64,000 nt of DNA from assembly GCF_021533195.1 (NCBI RefSeq), contig NZ_JAJNKB010000001.1:496001-560000 (forward strand). The letters are read 5' to 3'. The position numbers were made by a program, and so were the translations under genes. Source of the stretch: Portibacter marinus. GTDB taxonomy: Bacteria > Bacteroidota > Bacteroidia > Chitinophagales > Saprospiraceae. The notes beneath the pieces are model-generated. The model ran no database searches. It was not told the origin of the DNA and saw only the letters and a program-made list of their open reading frames with translations. Shown here in pieces: positions 17,401 through 24,688 of this stretch; the stretch's first letter is position 1, and the number at the start of each line of letters is the position of its first letter.

Positions 17401-19325
17401 TGATTGATGAAGGGCTGTAGAATTAAGATTTCACCTCTCTGCAAATCATCCCCGGTTTCTCTTCTGGTCAATGTCCGTATGGCTCCTGTTATATCTGAAG
17501 AGGCATCTGTTAATCTATCTGTGTTAACATTATAATCATCATTTTCATCTATTTCTCTTTTAAGTGAGTCAATCAAACTTTGAAGCTGAAGAAAGCTCAA
17601 TGCTGCTCTGCCATTAGTGGTTGCATCAGCAATATCAAAAGGAAACACCAGTTTTAATTCCCCGCTGTCTTCTGAACCATCCCCGTCACGCTGTATTACC
17701 TGTTGATTAATGGATTGGGCTGAAATACTGTTCTCTACGGAAAGATTAGAAGTTTCGTCAACAAACTTGGCCTGAATAGGATTGTCAACAAGTGTTTTTC
17801 CAGATTCCAATTTATATTGTACTGAATCTTCGTCGTCATCACTTTCATCGACAGTGACTTCGTAAGGTCTTTGCACATCTCTGATTACTTCTTGTGTTCC
17901 ATGGTCTTCGTGAAATTCTTCATGTAATTTTTCAGCATCATCCTCTATGGATGTCAATTCCGCATCCATTTGTCCTATCGTCTTGGCAATCAGTCTTCTG
18001 TGACAATTGGTAAAATGTGCTATATCAATGGCCTTATGGCCCTCTTCATGTGCATCCAACGCACTGTAGAAATTATTCCAGGCATTGACGATATTTTGGT
18101 AATATTGCCTGTTTACTTCATTTTCATCATTGGCAAGTTCCTTCACCTTCGGTAAATCAGTCCAATTAGGCATTTTTTTGACAATCTTCACTGTCAAATC
18201 CACCTGGGCTTTTTTTCCATCTTTACTGGAGGTCGCTATATCGTCAAAACTGGTAGAAATACTTCCGTCTTCACCCTCCTTTACCAGCTCATTGACAACT
18301 TCTCTATATTTACCCGAAAGTTCGTAAAACTCCTCTTCATGCACAATGGTTGTAGAACCTGACTTTATCACTGCTGAATCGGGCACAGGCGCCGGAGCTT
18401 GAGCAGGCGCATTTTGTAATTGTATGGTCTTCAACTGATTAACTGTTGACCCATTACTTCCCTCAAATATTTCGGTTGATTCTTTCTTCCTTTGAGCCGG
18501 TAGAGCTGAGTGTGCAGCTTTTGCACCAAGTTGATCTGCTTCTGCTTCCAGGGCCGGATCATCGTTAACTGACATACCGTTAGTGGCTTGAGTGGTAGGT
18601 TGTACCCGGCCTTCAGCTTGTTGCTTTACATGGGTCAATTCGTGTGCAAGTAACTCCTGCCCAGTAGATGAGTTCGGATTATATTGTCCTGGTGCAAAAT
18701 GGATGTCCTTTCCCTGAGTATAAGCTAGTGCACCGACTTCTGATGCTTTGTTTGAATTGGTATGTATATTAACGTTGGAAAAATTATGACCAATGGTACT
18801 TTCCATCTTCGCCTTTACTTGATCCGGTATGTCATGATGAGCGGATGCCTCTTCGCCATCATTTAAGGGAACACCAGGTTTCATTTGAGATGGAGTGGAT
18901 ACAGAGTCTGGGTCATCATCTCCATCATTCCCACCTCCAATATTTTCACCGTTGTATTCATCTGGAGGATCAGCACCAGCAGCTGCAAATAAAAGTTGAC
19001 TTGATTCTGACTCCTTTAACTCTTCTTCTTTTTCTGGCTCCTCCTTTTTAGGTTGTACAATGGTTACTGGCAATTCAGGACTACTTTGTGAGATTGAATC
19101 CTCAGTCACATTGAAATCCTGATCCACATCTTTTTGTGGCTCAAAGGTGGGCTCTTCCACTTTTTCCTTTTCTTCTTTCTTTTCTTTGACATGCTCCGGA
19201 TCGGCAACAAATACCAATGGAGGTGGCTGCTTATATTCAGTAGCAAAGACGACATTCTCCTCTTCTAGCATGTGGGCACTTGCTTTGAGAGGCGTGGTTT
19301 CTTTAGTGTTTTCTTGATTTTTCAA
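11481..19325 (-). CDS. Giant DUF4157 (eCIS_core) / DUF922 multidomain protein
   Basis: 2614 residues. The start is TTG 19325, directly after an in-frame stop; ATG 19271 is the alternative. Layout: acidic, Lys/Glu-rich disordered N-terminus (1-150); DUF4157 with HELTH at 226-230; DUF922-like domain with HEEGH at 426-430; helical region; second DUF4157 with HELTH at 1030-1034; second DUF922-like domain with HEDAH at 1243-1247; helical region; hydrophobic segments at about 1703-1745; Ala-rich helical region with a GTTGNFSNDIDISF motif near 2000-2014; third DUF4157 with HEVAH at 2460-2464; low-complexity tail. DUF4157 is a domain found in cargo of extracellular contractile injection systems, and in many standalone Bacteroidota proteins. 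No signal peptide, sheath, tube or baseplate gene is visible here. It may be an effector or a self-processing secreted protein; the function is unknown. Confidence 0.85.
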   Translation of the reverse strand: MKNQENTKETTPLKASAHMLEEENVVFATEYKQPPPLVFVADPEHVKEKKEEKEKVEEPTFEPQKDVDQDFNVTEDSISQSSPELPVTIVQPKKEEPEKEEELKESESSQLLFAAAGADPPDEYNGENIGGGNDGDDDPDSVSTPSQMKPGVPLNDGEEASAHHDIPDQVKAKMESTIGHNFSNVNIHTNSNKASEVGALAYTQGKDIHFAPGQYNPNSSTGQELLAHELTHVKQQAEGRVQPTTQATNGMSVNDDPALEAEADQLGAKAAHSALPAQRKKESTEIFEGSNGSTVNQLKTIQLQNAPAQAPAPVPDSAVIKSGSTTIVHEEEFYELSGKYREVVNELVKEGEDGSISTSFDDIATSSKDGKKAQVDLTVKIVKKMPNWTDLPKVKELANDENEVNRQYYQNIVNAWNNFYSALDAHEEGHKAIDIAHFTNCHRRLIAKTIGQMDAELTSIEDDAEKLHEEFHEDHGTQEVIRDVQRPYEVTVDESDDDEDSVQYKLESGKTLVDNPIQAKFVDETSNLSVENSISAQSINQQVIQRDGDGSEDSGELKLVFPFDIADATTNGRAALSFLQLQSLIDSLKREIDENDDYNVNTDRLTDASSDITGAIRTLTRRETGDDLQRGEILILQPFINQYREDYDDAFRSLRSQIISKTNSARNCREMEPMTAEMAEAKRQAYENGDDDLLERIKSLSDSIKDYNEKVSNYVGYASRVNSRIRNSSTLQRIRSATGSIADFADKASQITNAMQIVADFATDSSNSELHTSINRVQRGLDAINLGMSFVKAVPVLGALWEHYYYPAATACLTAIGRIASRRNRDRRLLTWISSNWRSPVPPRIDSSMSVAFPGGQAVFSFLWHLFFGNYHYSSAAEEYFMENETDTNAGVNENMVVTGKWNPFVDNHISGFQNWASTNKMDLWLMFYGADLPFPGTGSIDESLDDYNDDVAQRAVNLPSQDHSQVEGSDIIQRMETAFGTSFSNVKIHENSSSASENHALAYTQGNDIHFAPGQFKPDTKSGQELIGHELTHVVQQRQGKVKPTTQLKTGMQVNDDPTLEREADEMGAKVTQHLSVATSKLTSSSTTMPSTSSDMGHDVTQKKDDSIQRDEEDSEGDEELRTIPDSAIVRTGRTNITESTNTYDITGSYREIGSQLRQEQTVDGEQGDASITSTPSYYYDPINENSARVFIDIEMNKRMPNWTNLSHYRQQAESHSDEEHRRYYRQAVAAWERFYTELEEHEDAHNAIDREHFANMHEQLIGKNLTQSDEQIMSIIQAADAANHAYHTTHGATETMDYVQEPNEGRVQNNDSTSQQKSSLKEPLQLQENLSSQHHANAPIQMVGMYDSFTPPNTTPADHARVNRRIAERDAENISEAARTGSVWTITSITNFGGATESQRLTFIDKILEQTWVGPLDEGTLERIWNSFGDGISEVAGNNMTRWNNCLNRGMDPSNIRALNTLRRNFEQDVRNIARNYIRENIRFAREELEKLGLIDTRSEENPSQESLEAIRREELQELMQQASALMDAKARLRMIHVGYEEVYEPRMGGEFETHHIYSRHFDPSGPPPLRTHPDSQAEPSKSWEEVKEKWDSTVAALNAVTSQSPLIYAAVTEGSATINGMSETNQESFEETARRLLNELIVNGEETLPKIDNNDLDWKDLVPIHNQLYNGAQTGSSGTDWSDNFNKSIAQDVIGDHETTEFWISLGLGTAAAAAFIVSELATGGLATGFWMGVGIGLGGVQAVRSWEQYDDLSTAQDSAGSNERRLVEDGQVNSALISAIIDTVFVFLDIAVPAVKGIRAARQAAALESALVSRSASALLENFSELSGREAAEAVRRGISELGVEETVRRSGKTVEELTTLITSNLDEAAQAPLLSRLRTFEEAVVEAGTETSIRVVGNTAEEAWKSGKSLPQALADMLGAVDAGTISREFADRLAAEAVERLGPAQVLRQCGWDNLVKALPESSIAGQRLMQFRDAVYADLEAFIREEVGGTVQRTGTTGNFSNDIDISFTGAKAAESRTRAMEYLARRLGVENSPQAFERTLLMGLFTDPRRIHAYDLLPAGVRERLAALQATKQEQIIWNRRVWEALEAGDQELVDQTRTMMRELGIPEFAYRPLSGGEVTRLAQRVDSLWGQLDEAVRLGDEAAQTRLVEQIGDAQALINAAEEGGYFSAGGVRRYVSERPGEAGFGRLGDVAGTTVPSAERLTAIIDQLPKMDHALLQLSGETREVIAGVRGIGKYGSRIAEVVEEAGLHNSGSWQDLLARCQELKRAADNGGIAARIDAAGAEAVVRDARSMFNEVISNSQSVISQLRAGSTVEGVADIGRHIQTVTRGHVFLLRSVDWTVQNLNICARAIRTGVALGDIATYNPTDAYEVYQDNFDDEEVAQQKQESSTVTGNILSTPAQFSLDQFHIQKNSSKATEMGALAFTQGSNIHFAPGQFQPNTRSGQELIGHEVAHVYQQKEGRVTTNTEVNGTPLNNDKKLEKEADDFGVTYANSLQDKQDTPSIGLREGFELNHSTTQMKSTISSDKNQAPFSIESEHEMKNTHETKLDPSSILPFTTHIVQAKNPEGKEDQPDPNQIETSTGHEERSPNDNPSSSDNQPASLE

Positions 19326-19724
19326 TTATATCACCATTGCCGATCTGCTGGGCAAATCGAATAATATTGGGGTCAGACTTTTTGGCTATTGATCAAGAAT
19401 AAAATAATTCTTACGCTAGCTTTAAAAATATCAACTTAAATATATTGAAATAAAGACTGGAAATCAAGGGCAGAATGAAATTGATTTTTTTGTAAAACTG
19501 AAGTGCCGCTAATATTGAATGAACTCCACTGATGTGTGTAAAGCAGAAAGATCTAATCAAAAAGTATTGTAAAAACGAGATTGGAGAAAGAAAAAAGGGC
19601 ACACCTCATTTTAATATAGCTCAAAATCGATTTCTGAGATGGCCCCTACTTTTAATTTTATGCCGTAAATTAAATCAAAATTACCCCAAACTTCCAAGGA
19701 TAATTGCATTAATCTTTAAAAATG
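19326..19724. other. 399-bp intergenic region upstream of the giant gene
   Basis: A+T-rich spacer between the giant protein gene and the end of the yebC-like gene, both on the minus strand. It must hold the giant gene's promoter, but I find no TAnnTTTG box on the minus strand close to its start. A small hairpin (AAGAAT 19395-19400 / ATTCTT 19407-19412) is the only clear structure. A plus-strand open frame at 19532-19816 runs into yebC antisense and has no coding look. Confidence 0.5.
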
Positions 19725-20435
19725 TCAGGCAAGGTTCGTATAAACGGCCTGAACATCATCATCTTCTTCTATTTTGTCAATTAGCTTTTCAATGTCCTCC
19801 ATCTGCTCGTCCGTAAAATCTGTCGGTGCATTCGGAATCCTTTGTAAGTTAGCAGCTGCAATTTCTATACCTAATTTTTCAAATCCCTCATTAAGGTTGC
19901 CAAAATTGGTATAATCTGCATAAGCGTAAACTGTACTTCCATCCAATTCGAATCGTTCTAATCCGTAGTCTATCAATTCTAATTCTAACTCTTCCATATC
20001 CATGTCCCCGGTCTTTTCGAACTCTACGACGGCCTTCCTGTCAAATAGAAATTCCAGACTTCCATTGGGCACCAAACTTCCACCTGACTTATTAAAATAA
20101 GATTTAACATTGGCAACAGTTCTGGTCGTATTATCTGTGGCACACTCTACGAAAACCAATACCCCGTGAGGTCCTTTCCCTTCATAATTGACCTCTTCAT
20201 AACTTTCTGCATCTTTACCCGAAGCTCTTTTGATGGCAGCATCAATATTATCCTTTGGCATATTAGCAGCCTTTGCGTTCTGTATTGCCAAACGCAGTGC
20301 TGAATTCATATCCGGATCCGGACCACCTTCTTTTGCAGCAACTGTAATAGCTCTGCCCAACTTTGGAAAAATCTTCGACATTTTTGCCCATCTCTTCTCC
20401 TTTGCTGCTCTTCTATATTCAAATGCTCTTCCCAT
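19725..20435 (-). CDS. YebC/PmpR-family (TACO1-like) regulator
   Basis: 236 residues from ATG 20435 ([20 protein letters not shown]), the standard start in this phylum; a frame extension of eight codons is not conserved-looking. Family marks are visible: [52 protein letters not shown] and the late block [12 protein letters not shown]. YebC proteins bind DNA in some species and act as ribosome-associated factors that relieve stalling in others; which applies here is open. A promoter-like TACTTTTG box sits 22 bp upstream. It is divergent from the prolyl oligopeptidase gene. Confidence 0.93.
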   Translation of the reverse strand: MGRAFEYRRAAKEKRWAKMSKIFPKLGRAITVAAKEGGPDPDMNSALRLAIQNAKAANMPKDNIDAAIKRASGKDAESYEEVNYEGKGPHGVLVFVECATDNTTRTVANVKSYFNKSGGSLVPNGSLEFLFDRKAVVEFEKTGDMDMEELELELIDYGLERFELDGSTVYAYADYTNFGNLNEGFEKLGIEIAAANLQRIPNAPTDFTDEQMEDIEKLIDKIEEDDDVQAVYTNLA

Positions 20436-20456
20436 TAATTTTGTCGTTATTTCACG

Positions 20457-20464
20457 CAAAAGTA
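20457..20464 (-). promoter_or_regulatory. Bacteroidota -7 box for yebC
   Basis: TACTTTTG on the minus strand matches the TAnnTTTG consensus and lies 22 bp before the yebC start. I see no good -33 TTG at the usual 19-bp distance, so support is partial. Confidence 0.4.
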
Positions 20465-20532
20465 AGGATTTTCAACAAACGAATTAAATAACCATTTACC
20501 TTTTCATACATTTGAAATTAAAAGCTGGAATA

Positions 20533-22689
20533 ATGAAATCACTACTCACATTTATAATCTTATTTTTCTTAATCATTTCTTGTGCCGAAAAGGAGCAAGA
20601 GGTAAATATTGAGCAATTGACTTATCCTGAGACAACAAAAGTAGATACCATTGACGATTACTTTGGCACGCAGATTACAGACGCTTATCGGTGGTTAGAA
20701 GATGATATGAGCGAAGAAACAGCTGAATGGGTCAAAGCTCAAAATGAAGTAACCTATGATTTTCTCGATAAGATTCCCTATCGAGATGAATTAAAGAACA
20801 GACTAGAAAAACTATGGAACTACGAAAAGATATCTGCACCTTTTAAGGAGGGAGACTATACTTATTTTTACAAGAATGACGGTCTTCAAAACCAATATGT
20901 GGTTTGGAGAAAAAAAGGGGAAGATGGCGAGGAGGAAGTTTTTCTTGACCCCAATACATTTAGTGAAGATGGCACTACCTCACTTAGCGGCCTCAGTTTT
21001 TCTAAAAATGGTGAACTGGCAGCTTATTCCATTTCTGAAGGAGGCAGTGACTGGAGGAAGGTAATCGTCATGGATGCCATTACTAAAGAAATATTGGAAG
21101 ATACTTTAATGGATATTAAATTCAGCGGTTTGTCCTGGAAGCTAAATGATGGTTTTTACTATTCCAGCTACGATAAACCCAAAGGTAGTGAACTGTCAGC
21201 TAAAACAGATCAACATAAATTATATTATCACAAACTTGGCACTCCTCAGTCATCAGATGAACTGGTTTTCGGAGGAACTCCTGAAGAAAAACACAGATAC
21301 GTAGGTGGAAGCGTTACAGATGACGGTAGATATTTGTTTATAACGGCCTCTATTTCCACCTCAGGTAATAAGCTTTTCATGAAAGACCTGACTGCTCCCA
21401 ATGCTGAAATTGTTACGCTCCAAGGTGACACCGATGCTGATAGCTATGTGATCGAAAATGAAGGTTCCCAACTTTTTATAGTCACGAATCATGAAGCTCC
21501 AAACCAAAAAATTGTAACAGTAGATGCCGCTGAACCCCAAAGAGAAAATTGGGTCGATTTCATACCTGAGACAGATCATGTTTTAAGTCCATCAACTGGC
21601 GGTGGTTATTTTTTCACAGAATACATGGTAGACGCGGTTTCACAAGTGAAGCAATACGATTATGAGGGAAAATTGGTACGAGAGGTAGAGCTGCCAGGTG
21701 TGGGAAGTGCTGGAGGATTCGGAGGTAAGAAAGAGAATGAAATCATCTACTTTTCTTTCTCTAACTATAAAACGCCCGGGACGATCTATGCCTATAACCC
21801 CAAAAGTGGTGAATCTACTGTATATAAGAAGCCTGATGTAGCCTTTAATCCAGATGATTACGAAAGCAAACAAGTTTTTTATACCTCTAAAGATGGTACG
21901 AAGATCCCTATGATCATCACCCATAAAAAAGGAATAGAGCTGGATGGCAAGAATCCAACAATTCTCTACGGGTATGGAGGCTTTAACATTAGCCTGACAC
22001 CTTCTTTTAGTATAGTCAATGCTGTGTGGATGGAGCAAGGAGGTGTTTACGCTGTACCTAATATACGTGGTGGAGGAGAATACGGAAAGAAATGGCATGA
22101 TGCCGGCACCCAAATGAAAAAGCAAAATGTTTTCGATGATTTTATAGCTGCGGCCGAATACCTTATATCCGAAAACTATACTTCCTCAGATTATCTGGCT
22201 ATTCGGGGTGGTTCCAATGGTGGTCTACTCGTAGGAGCGACCATGACTCAAAGGCCTGATTTAATGAAAGTGGCCCTTCCTGCAGTGGGTGTACTGGACA
22301 TGCTTAGATATCACACTTTCACAGCAGGTGCAGGATGGGCATATGATTATGGCACAGCCGAAGATAGCAAGGAAATGTTTGAATATCTGAGGGCTTATTC
22401 TCCCGTTCATAATGTAAAAGAAGGTGTCGAGTATCCTGCCACCTTAATTACAACCGGTGATCATGATGATCGAGTCGTGCCAGCCCACAGTTTCAAATTT
22501 GCGGCAGAATTGCAATCGAAACAAGCCGGTAAAAACCCGACTTTGATCCGGATTGAAACCGATGCAGGTCATGGTGCAGGAACACCAGTAAGTAAAACCA
22601 TTGAGCAATACGCCGATATCTTTGGTTTCACACTTTACAACATGGGTTTTAGCGAATTACCCACAGAATTGGAAGATTTGAAAGGTTAA
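20533..22689 (+). CDS. Prolyl oligopeptidase (S9A) lipoprotein
   Basis: 718 residues from ATG 20533; the frame extends seven codons upstream only through a TTG. Lipoprotein signal [15 protein letters not shown] followed by acidic residues, so it is envelope-anchored. The N-terminal seven-bladed propeller covers about 70-420; the C-terminal alpha/beta-hydrolase domain has the S9A nucleophile Ser561 in [11 protein letters not shown], Asp645 in GDHDDRV and His680 in AGHGAG. It cleaves short proline-containing peptides after Pro, consistent with periplasmic peptide use. Length and motifs are normal for the family. It precedes the photolyase operon with a 66-bp gap that holds a dyad, so it is probably transcribed separately. 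Confidence 0.94.
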   Translation: MKSLLTFIILFFLIISCAEKEQEVNIEQLTYPETTKVDTIDDYFGTQITDAYRWLEDDMSEETAEWVKAQNEVTYDFLDKIPYRDELKNRLEKLWNYEKISAPFKEGDYTYFYKNDGLQNQYVVWRKKGEDGEEEVFLDPNTFSEDGTTSLSGLSFSKNGELAAYSISEGGSDWRKVIVMDAITKEILEDTLMDIKFSGLSWKLNDGFYYSSYDKPKGSELSAKTDQHKLYYHKLGTPQSSDELVFGGTPEEKHRYVGGSVTDDGRYLFITASISTSGNKLFMKDLTAPNAEIVTLQGDTDADSYVIENEGSQLFIVTNHEAPNQKIVTVDAAEPQRENWVDFIPETDHVLSPSTGGGYFFTEYMVDAVSQVKQYDYEGKLVREVELPGVGSAGGFGGKKENEIIYFSFSNYKTPGTIYAYNPKSGESTVYKKPDVAFNPDDYESKQVFYTSKDGTKIPMIITHKKGIELDGKNPTILYGYGGFNISLTPSFSIVNAVWMEQGGVYAVPNIRGGGEYGKKWHDAGTQMKKQNVFDDFIAAAEYLISENYTSSDYLAIRGGSNGGLLVGATMTQRPDLMKVALPAVGVLDMLRYHTFTAGAGWAYDYGTAEDSKEMFEYLRAYSPVHNVKEGVEYPATLITTGDHDDRVVPAHSFKFAAELQSKQAGKNPTLIRIETDAGHGAGTPVSKTIEQYADIFGFTLYNMGFSELPTELEDLKG

Positions 22690-22710
22690 AACAATTGCCC
22701 ATGTAAAATT

Positions 22711-22729
22711 TGTGCTCAATTTGAACACA
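22711..22729. promoter_or_regulatory. Imperfect dyad upstream of the photolyase operon
   Basis: TGTGCTCAATTTGAACACA pairs in 7 of 8 positions around a 3-nt centre and starts right after a TAAAATTTG sequence close to the -7 consensus. Its place 27 bp before the first gene of the operon makes an operator plausible. This is inference from symmetry only. Confidence 0.35.
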
Positions 22730-22755
22730 ATACCACCTTCGATCATTTAAACTCT

Positions 22756-23055
22756 ATGAACAGAGAAGAACTTTACGAAGGACTGGATGATAGAGCGCTG
22801 AACAGAATCATTGAGATGGCATGGGAGGATCGAACGCCCTTTGGTGCCATAGAGATCCAATTTGGATTATCTGAATCAGAAGTTATCACTATCATGCGAC
22901 GTGAAATGAAACCCTCAAGTTTCCGAATGTGGCGTAAGCGTGTTCAAGGCAGGAGTACAAAACATCAGAATAAGCGAGACTTCAAAGAAGGACCACACAA
23001 ATCAAGCAGACAAAAACACATTTCAATGAATAAAGTAGCCAAGCGTAATGGATAA
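22756..23055 (+). CDS. DUF2805 / TIGR03643 family protein
   Basis: 99 residues: LDDRALNRIIEMAWEDRTPFGAIEIQFGLSESEV forms a helix-turn-helix-like N-terminal part, followed by IMRREMKPSSFRMWRKRV and a very basic tail rich in Lys, Arg and His. The family is uncharacterised and is known to me from gene neighbourhoods with photolyase/cryptochrome and short-chain dehydrogenases. The basic tail and helical core suggest nucleic-acid binding (inference). It is the first gene of a six-gene unit; its end overlaps the SDR start by 8 bp. Confidence 0.85.
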   Translation: MNREELYEGLDDRALNRIIEMAWEDRTPFGAIEIQFGLSESEVITIMRREMKPSSFRMWRKRVQGRSTKHQNKRDFKEGPHKSSRQKHISMNKVAKRNG

Positions 23056-23731
23056 ATTATTATTAGTAGGAGGAAGCAGTGGAATAGGAAAATCCATATT
23101 AGAATTGCTAATTGACAAATATGAGGTGCACAATCTCTCTAGGAGCCAACCGGACTTGAGCCATGATCATCTGACCCATCATCAAGTGGATGTTCTGGAA
23201 GATGAAATACCGGAAATAGATGGTATCAATAAAATAATTTACTGTCCGGGAACCATCAATTTAAAGCCGATCAATTCTTTGAAAGAAGAGGATTTTCTGA
23301 ATGACTTTAAGGTCAATGTGTTGGGAGCTGTCCGGGTAATTAAAAAATACGTCAGAGATTTAAAGCGCAATGGAAATGGATCGATCTTGTTGTTTTCAAC
23401 TGTAGCTGTACAGCAAGGTATGCCATTTCATAGTTCAGTGGCGGTTGCCAAAGCAGGAGTAGAAGGTCTAACCAGGTCCTTGGCAGCTGAATTGGCTCCA
23501 CAAATACGCGTTAATTGTATCGCTCCCAGTATGACCAATACCCCATTGGCCAAGGGCATTCTAAAAGATGAAAAAGCCATCGAAAGGATAGAGGATCGTC
23601 ACCCACTCAAAAGAATAATGGAAGCGGAAGACATTGCCAAAATGGCTGTCTTTTTGATTTCTGAAGATGCCAGGACCATGACAGGCCAGGTGATCGGCAT
23701 CGATTCAGGTTTGTCAACCTTGAAACCATAA
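23048..23731 (+). CDS. Short-chain dehydrogenase/reductase lacking the usual catalytic Tyr
   Basis: 227-residue Rossmann protein with the NAD(P) motif GGSSGIGK at 8-15 and the C-terminal SDR pattern RVNCIAPSMTNTPLA and GQVIGIDSGLS. Ser117 sits where the catalytic Ser is expected. In the YxxxK motif Lys135 is present, but position 131 is Val (MPFHSSVAVAKAG). Members of this photolyase-linked SDR branch typically carry an H-x-S-I/V-A motif here, from memory, so the change may be a family trait. Reductase chemistry may therefore be altered or lost. It overlaps DUF2805 by 8 bp and is followed by the Lacal_2735-like gene after 51 bp. Confidence 0.88.
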   Translation: MDKLLLVGGSSGIGKSILELLIDKYEVHNLSRSQPDLSHDHLTHHQVDVLEDEIPEIDGINKIIYCPGTINLKPINSLKEEDFLNDFKVNVLGAVRVIKKYVRDLKRNGNGSILLFSTVAVQQGMPFHSSVAVAKAGVEGLTRSLAAELAPQIRVNCIAPSMTNTPLAKGILKDEKAIERIEDRHPLKRIMEAEDIAKMAVFLISEDARTMTGQVIGIDSGLSTLKP

Positions 23732-23782
23732 TAACAGTAGCGTTGGCTACATGTAAATAAATAACTATATAAAAATTTTAAT

Positions 23783-23950
23783 ATGTTCGGATTTGGGAAA
23801 AGCAAACTGGAAAAGCTTCAAAAAAAACACCAGCAAGTATTGAAGGAAGCCTTCGAATTGAGTAAAATCGATCGTAAAAAATCAGATGCTAAGTATGCGG
23901 AGGCCAATGAAATTGAGGAACAAATGATTGAACTGGAAAAAGAAAAATGA
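23783..23950 (+). CDS. Lacal_2735-like small protein
   Basis: 55-residue reading frame, MFGFGKSKLEKLQKKHQQVL... ending ...[12 protein letters not shown]. It has the MFGxxKKK-type start, a charged helix and the DRKKSDAKYAEAxEI pattern of the Lacal_2735 family, a Bacteroidota group of unknown role. It is predicted to be one long amphipathic, possibly coiled-coil helix with no signal peptide. Its stop overlaps the next start by 4 bp (ATGA 23947-23950), which argues that it is a translated member of the operon. Confidence 0.8.
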   Translation: MFGFGKSKLEKLQKKHQQVLKEAFELSKIDRKKSDAKYAEANEIEEQMIELEKEK

Positions 23951-24567
23951 TTGTTTCAGGGGAGGAAATCGGTCAGTTTGAAAAAAGATACAGGGCGAAC
24001 CTGATCAATAGTATTTTAGGCTATAAACCTGCCAATCTAATTGGGACCAAGTCTGTCGAAGGCATTAACAATCTTGCTATTTTCACCTCTACAGTTCATC
24101 TAGGCGCGAATCCACCTTTGATTGGAATGGTTTCAAGGCCGGACTCGGTTCCCCGCCATACATTGACAAACATAAGAAACACCTCACACTACACCATCAA
24201 TCACCTTCATAAGGAAATTTACAAGGCAGGTCATCAAACTTCAGCGAAGTACAGTGCCACTGTATCGGAGTTCACCCAAACTGATTTGACGCCTGTAAGT
24301 ATTAATGGCTTTCCAGCTCCGTTTGTGGATCAAAGCGAAGTCAAGATGGGACTGGAATTGGTAGAGATTATTCCTATCAAACAAAACGGGACCTACTTCA
24401 TTATTGGAGAAATTAAATTAATTGAGATAGATCATTCATTACTGCTGGAAGATGGCTCACTAGACTATTCATTACTAACAACCGTAACGGCCACTGGTTT
24501 GGACACCTATCACGAGGCCAGATTTATCGATAAACTTCCCTATGCCAGGCCACAATCTACCAAGTAA
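23947..24567 (+). CDS. Flavin reductase-like FMN-binding protein
   Basis: 206-residue split-barrel flavoprotein of the flavin_reduct family. The pattern [28 protein letters not shown], then [11 protein letters not shown] and [18 protein letters not shown], marks the FMN and dimer interface region. Such enzymes reduce FMN/FAD with NAD(P)H or bind FMN as a cofactor. In this operon it could supply reduced flavin to the FAD-dependent photolyase downstream (inference). It overlaps the small Lacal_2735-like gene by 4 bp and the DUF2256 gene by 26 bp. Confidence 0.85.
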   Translation: MIVSGEEIGQFEKRYRANLINSILGYKPANLIGTKSVEGINNLAIFTSTVHLGANPPLIGMVSRPDSVPRHTLTNIRNTSHYTINHLHKEIYKAGHQTSAKYSATVSEFTQTDLTPVSINGFPAPFVDQSEVKMGLELVEIIPIKQNGTYFIIGEIKLIEIDHSLLLEDGSLDYSLLTTVTATGLDTYHEARFIDKLPYARPQSTK

Positions 24568-24688
24568 AATTTGTCCGGTTTGCAAACTTCCTTTCGTGTG
24601 GAGGAAGAAGTGGGAAAAGAACTGGCTTAACGTTAAATATTGTAGCGAAAAATGTCGAAGAAACAAAAATTCAAGGGTCTCAGGTTAA
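24542..24688 (+). CDS. DUF2256 small zinc-ribbon protein
   Basis: 48-residue frame from ATG 24542 to TAA 24686-24688. Cys11-x2-Cys14 ([10 protein letters not shown]) and Cys34-x3-Cys38 (YCSEKCRRN) flank a WRKKWEKNW core, the DUF2256 signature. Four Cys suggest a zinc ribbon. The family is usually encoded beside FeS-type photolyase/cryptochrome genes, as here. The gene overlaps the flavin reductase by 26 bp and the photolyase by 37 bp, each in a different frame, so translation is likely coupled on both sides. It is too short for many gene callers, but the motif match is strong. Confidence 0.88.
   Translation: MPGHNLPSKICPVCKLPFVWRKKWEKNWLNVKYCSEKCRRNKNSRVSG

Noticed and set aside
11481-19325. 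A complete contractile injection system locus
   Set aside because: Only the DUF4157 domains suggest it; no sheath, tube, baseplate or AAA+ gene is present within the window.
19532-19816. 94-codon plus-strand frame before yebC
   Set aside because: It overlaps the yebC end in antisense and shows no domain or ribosome-binding context.
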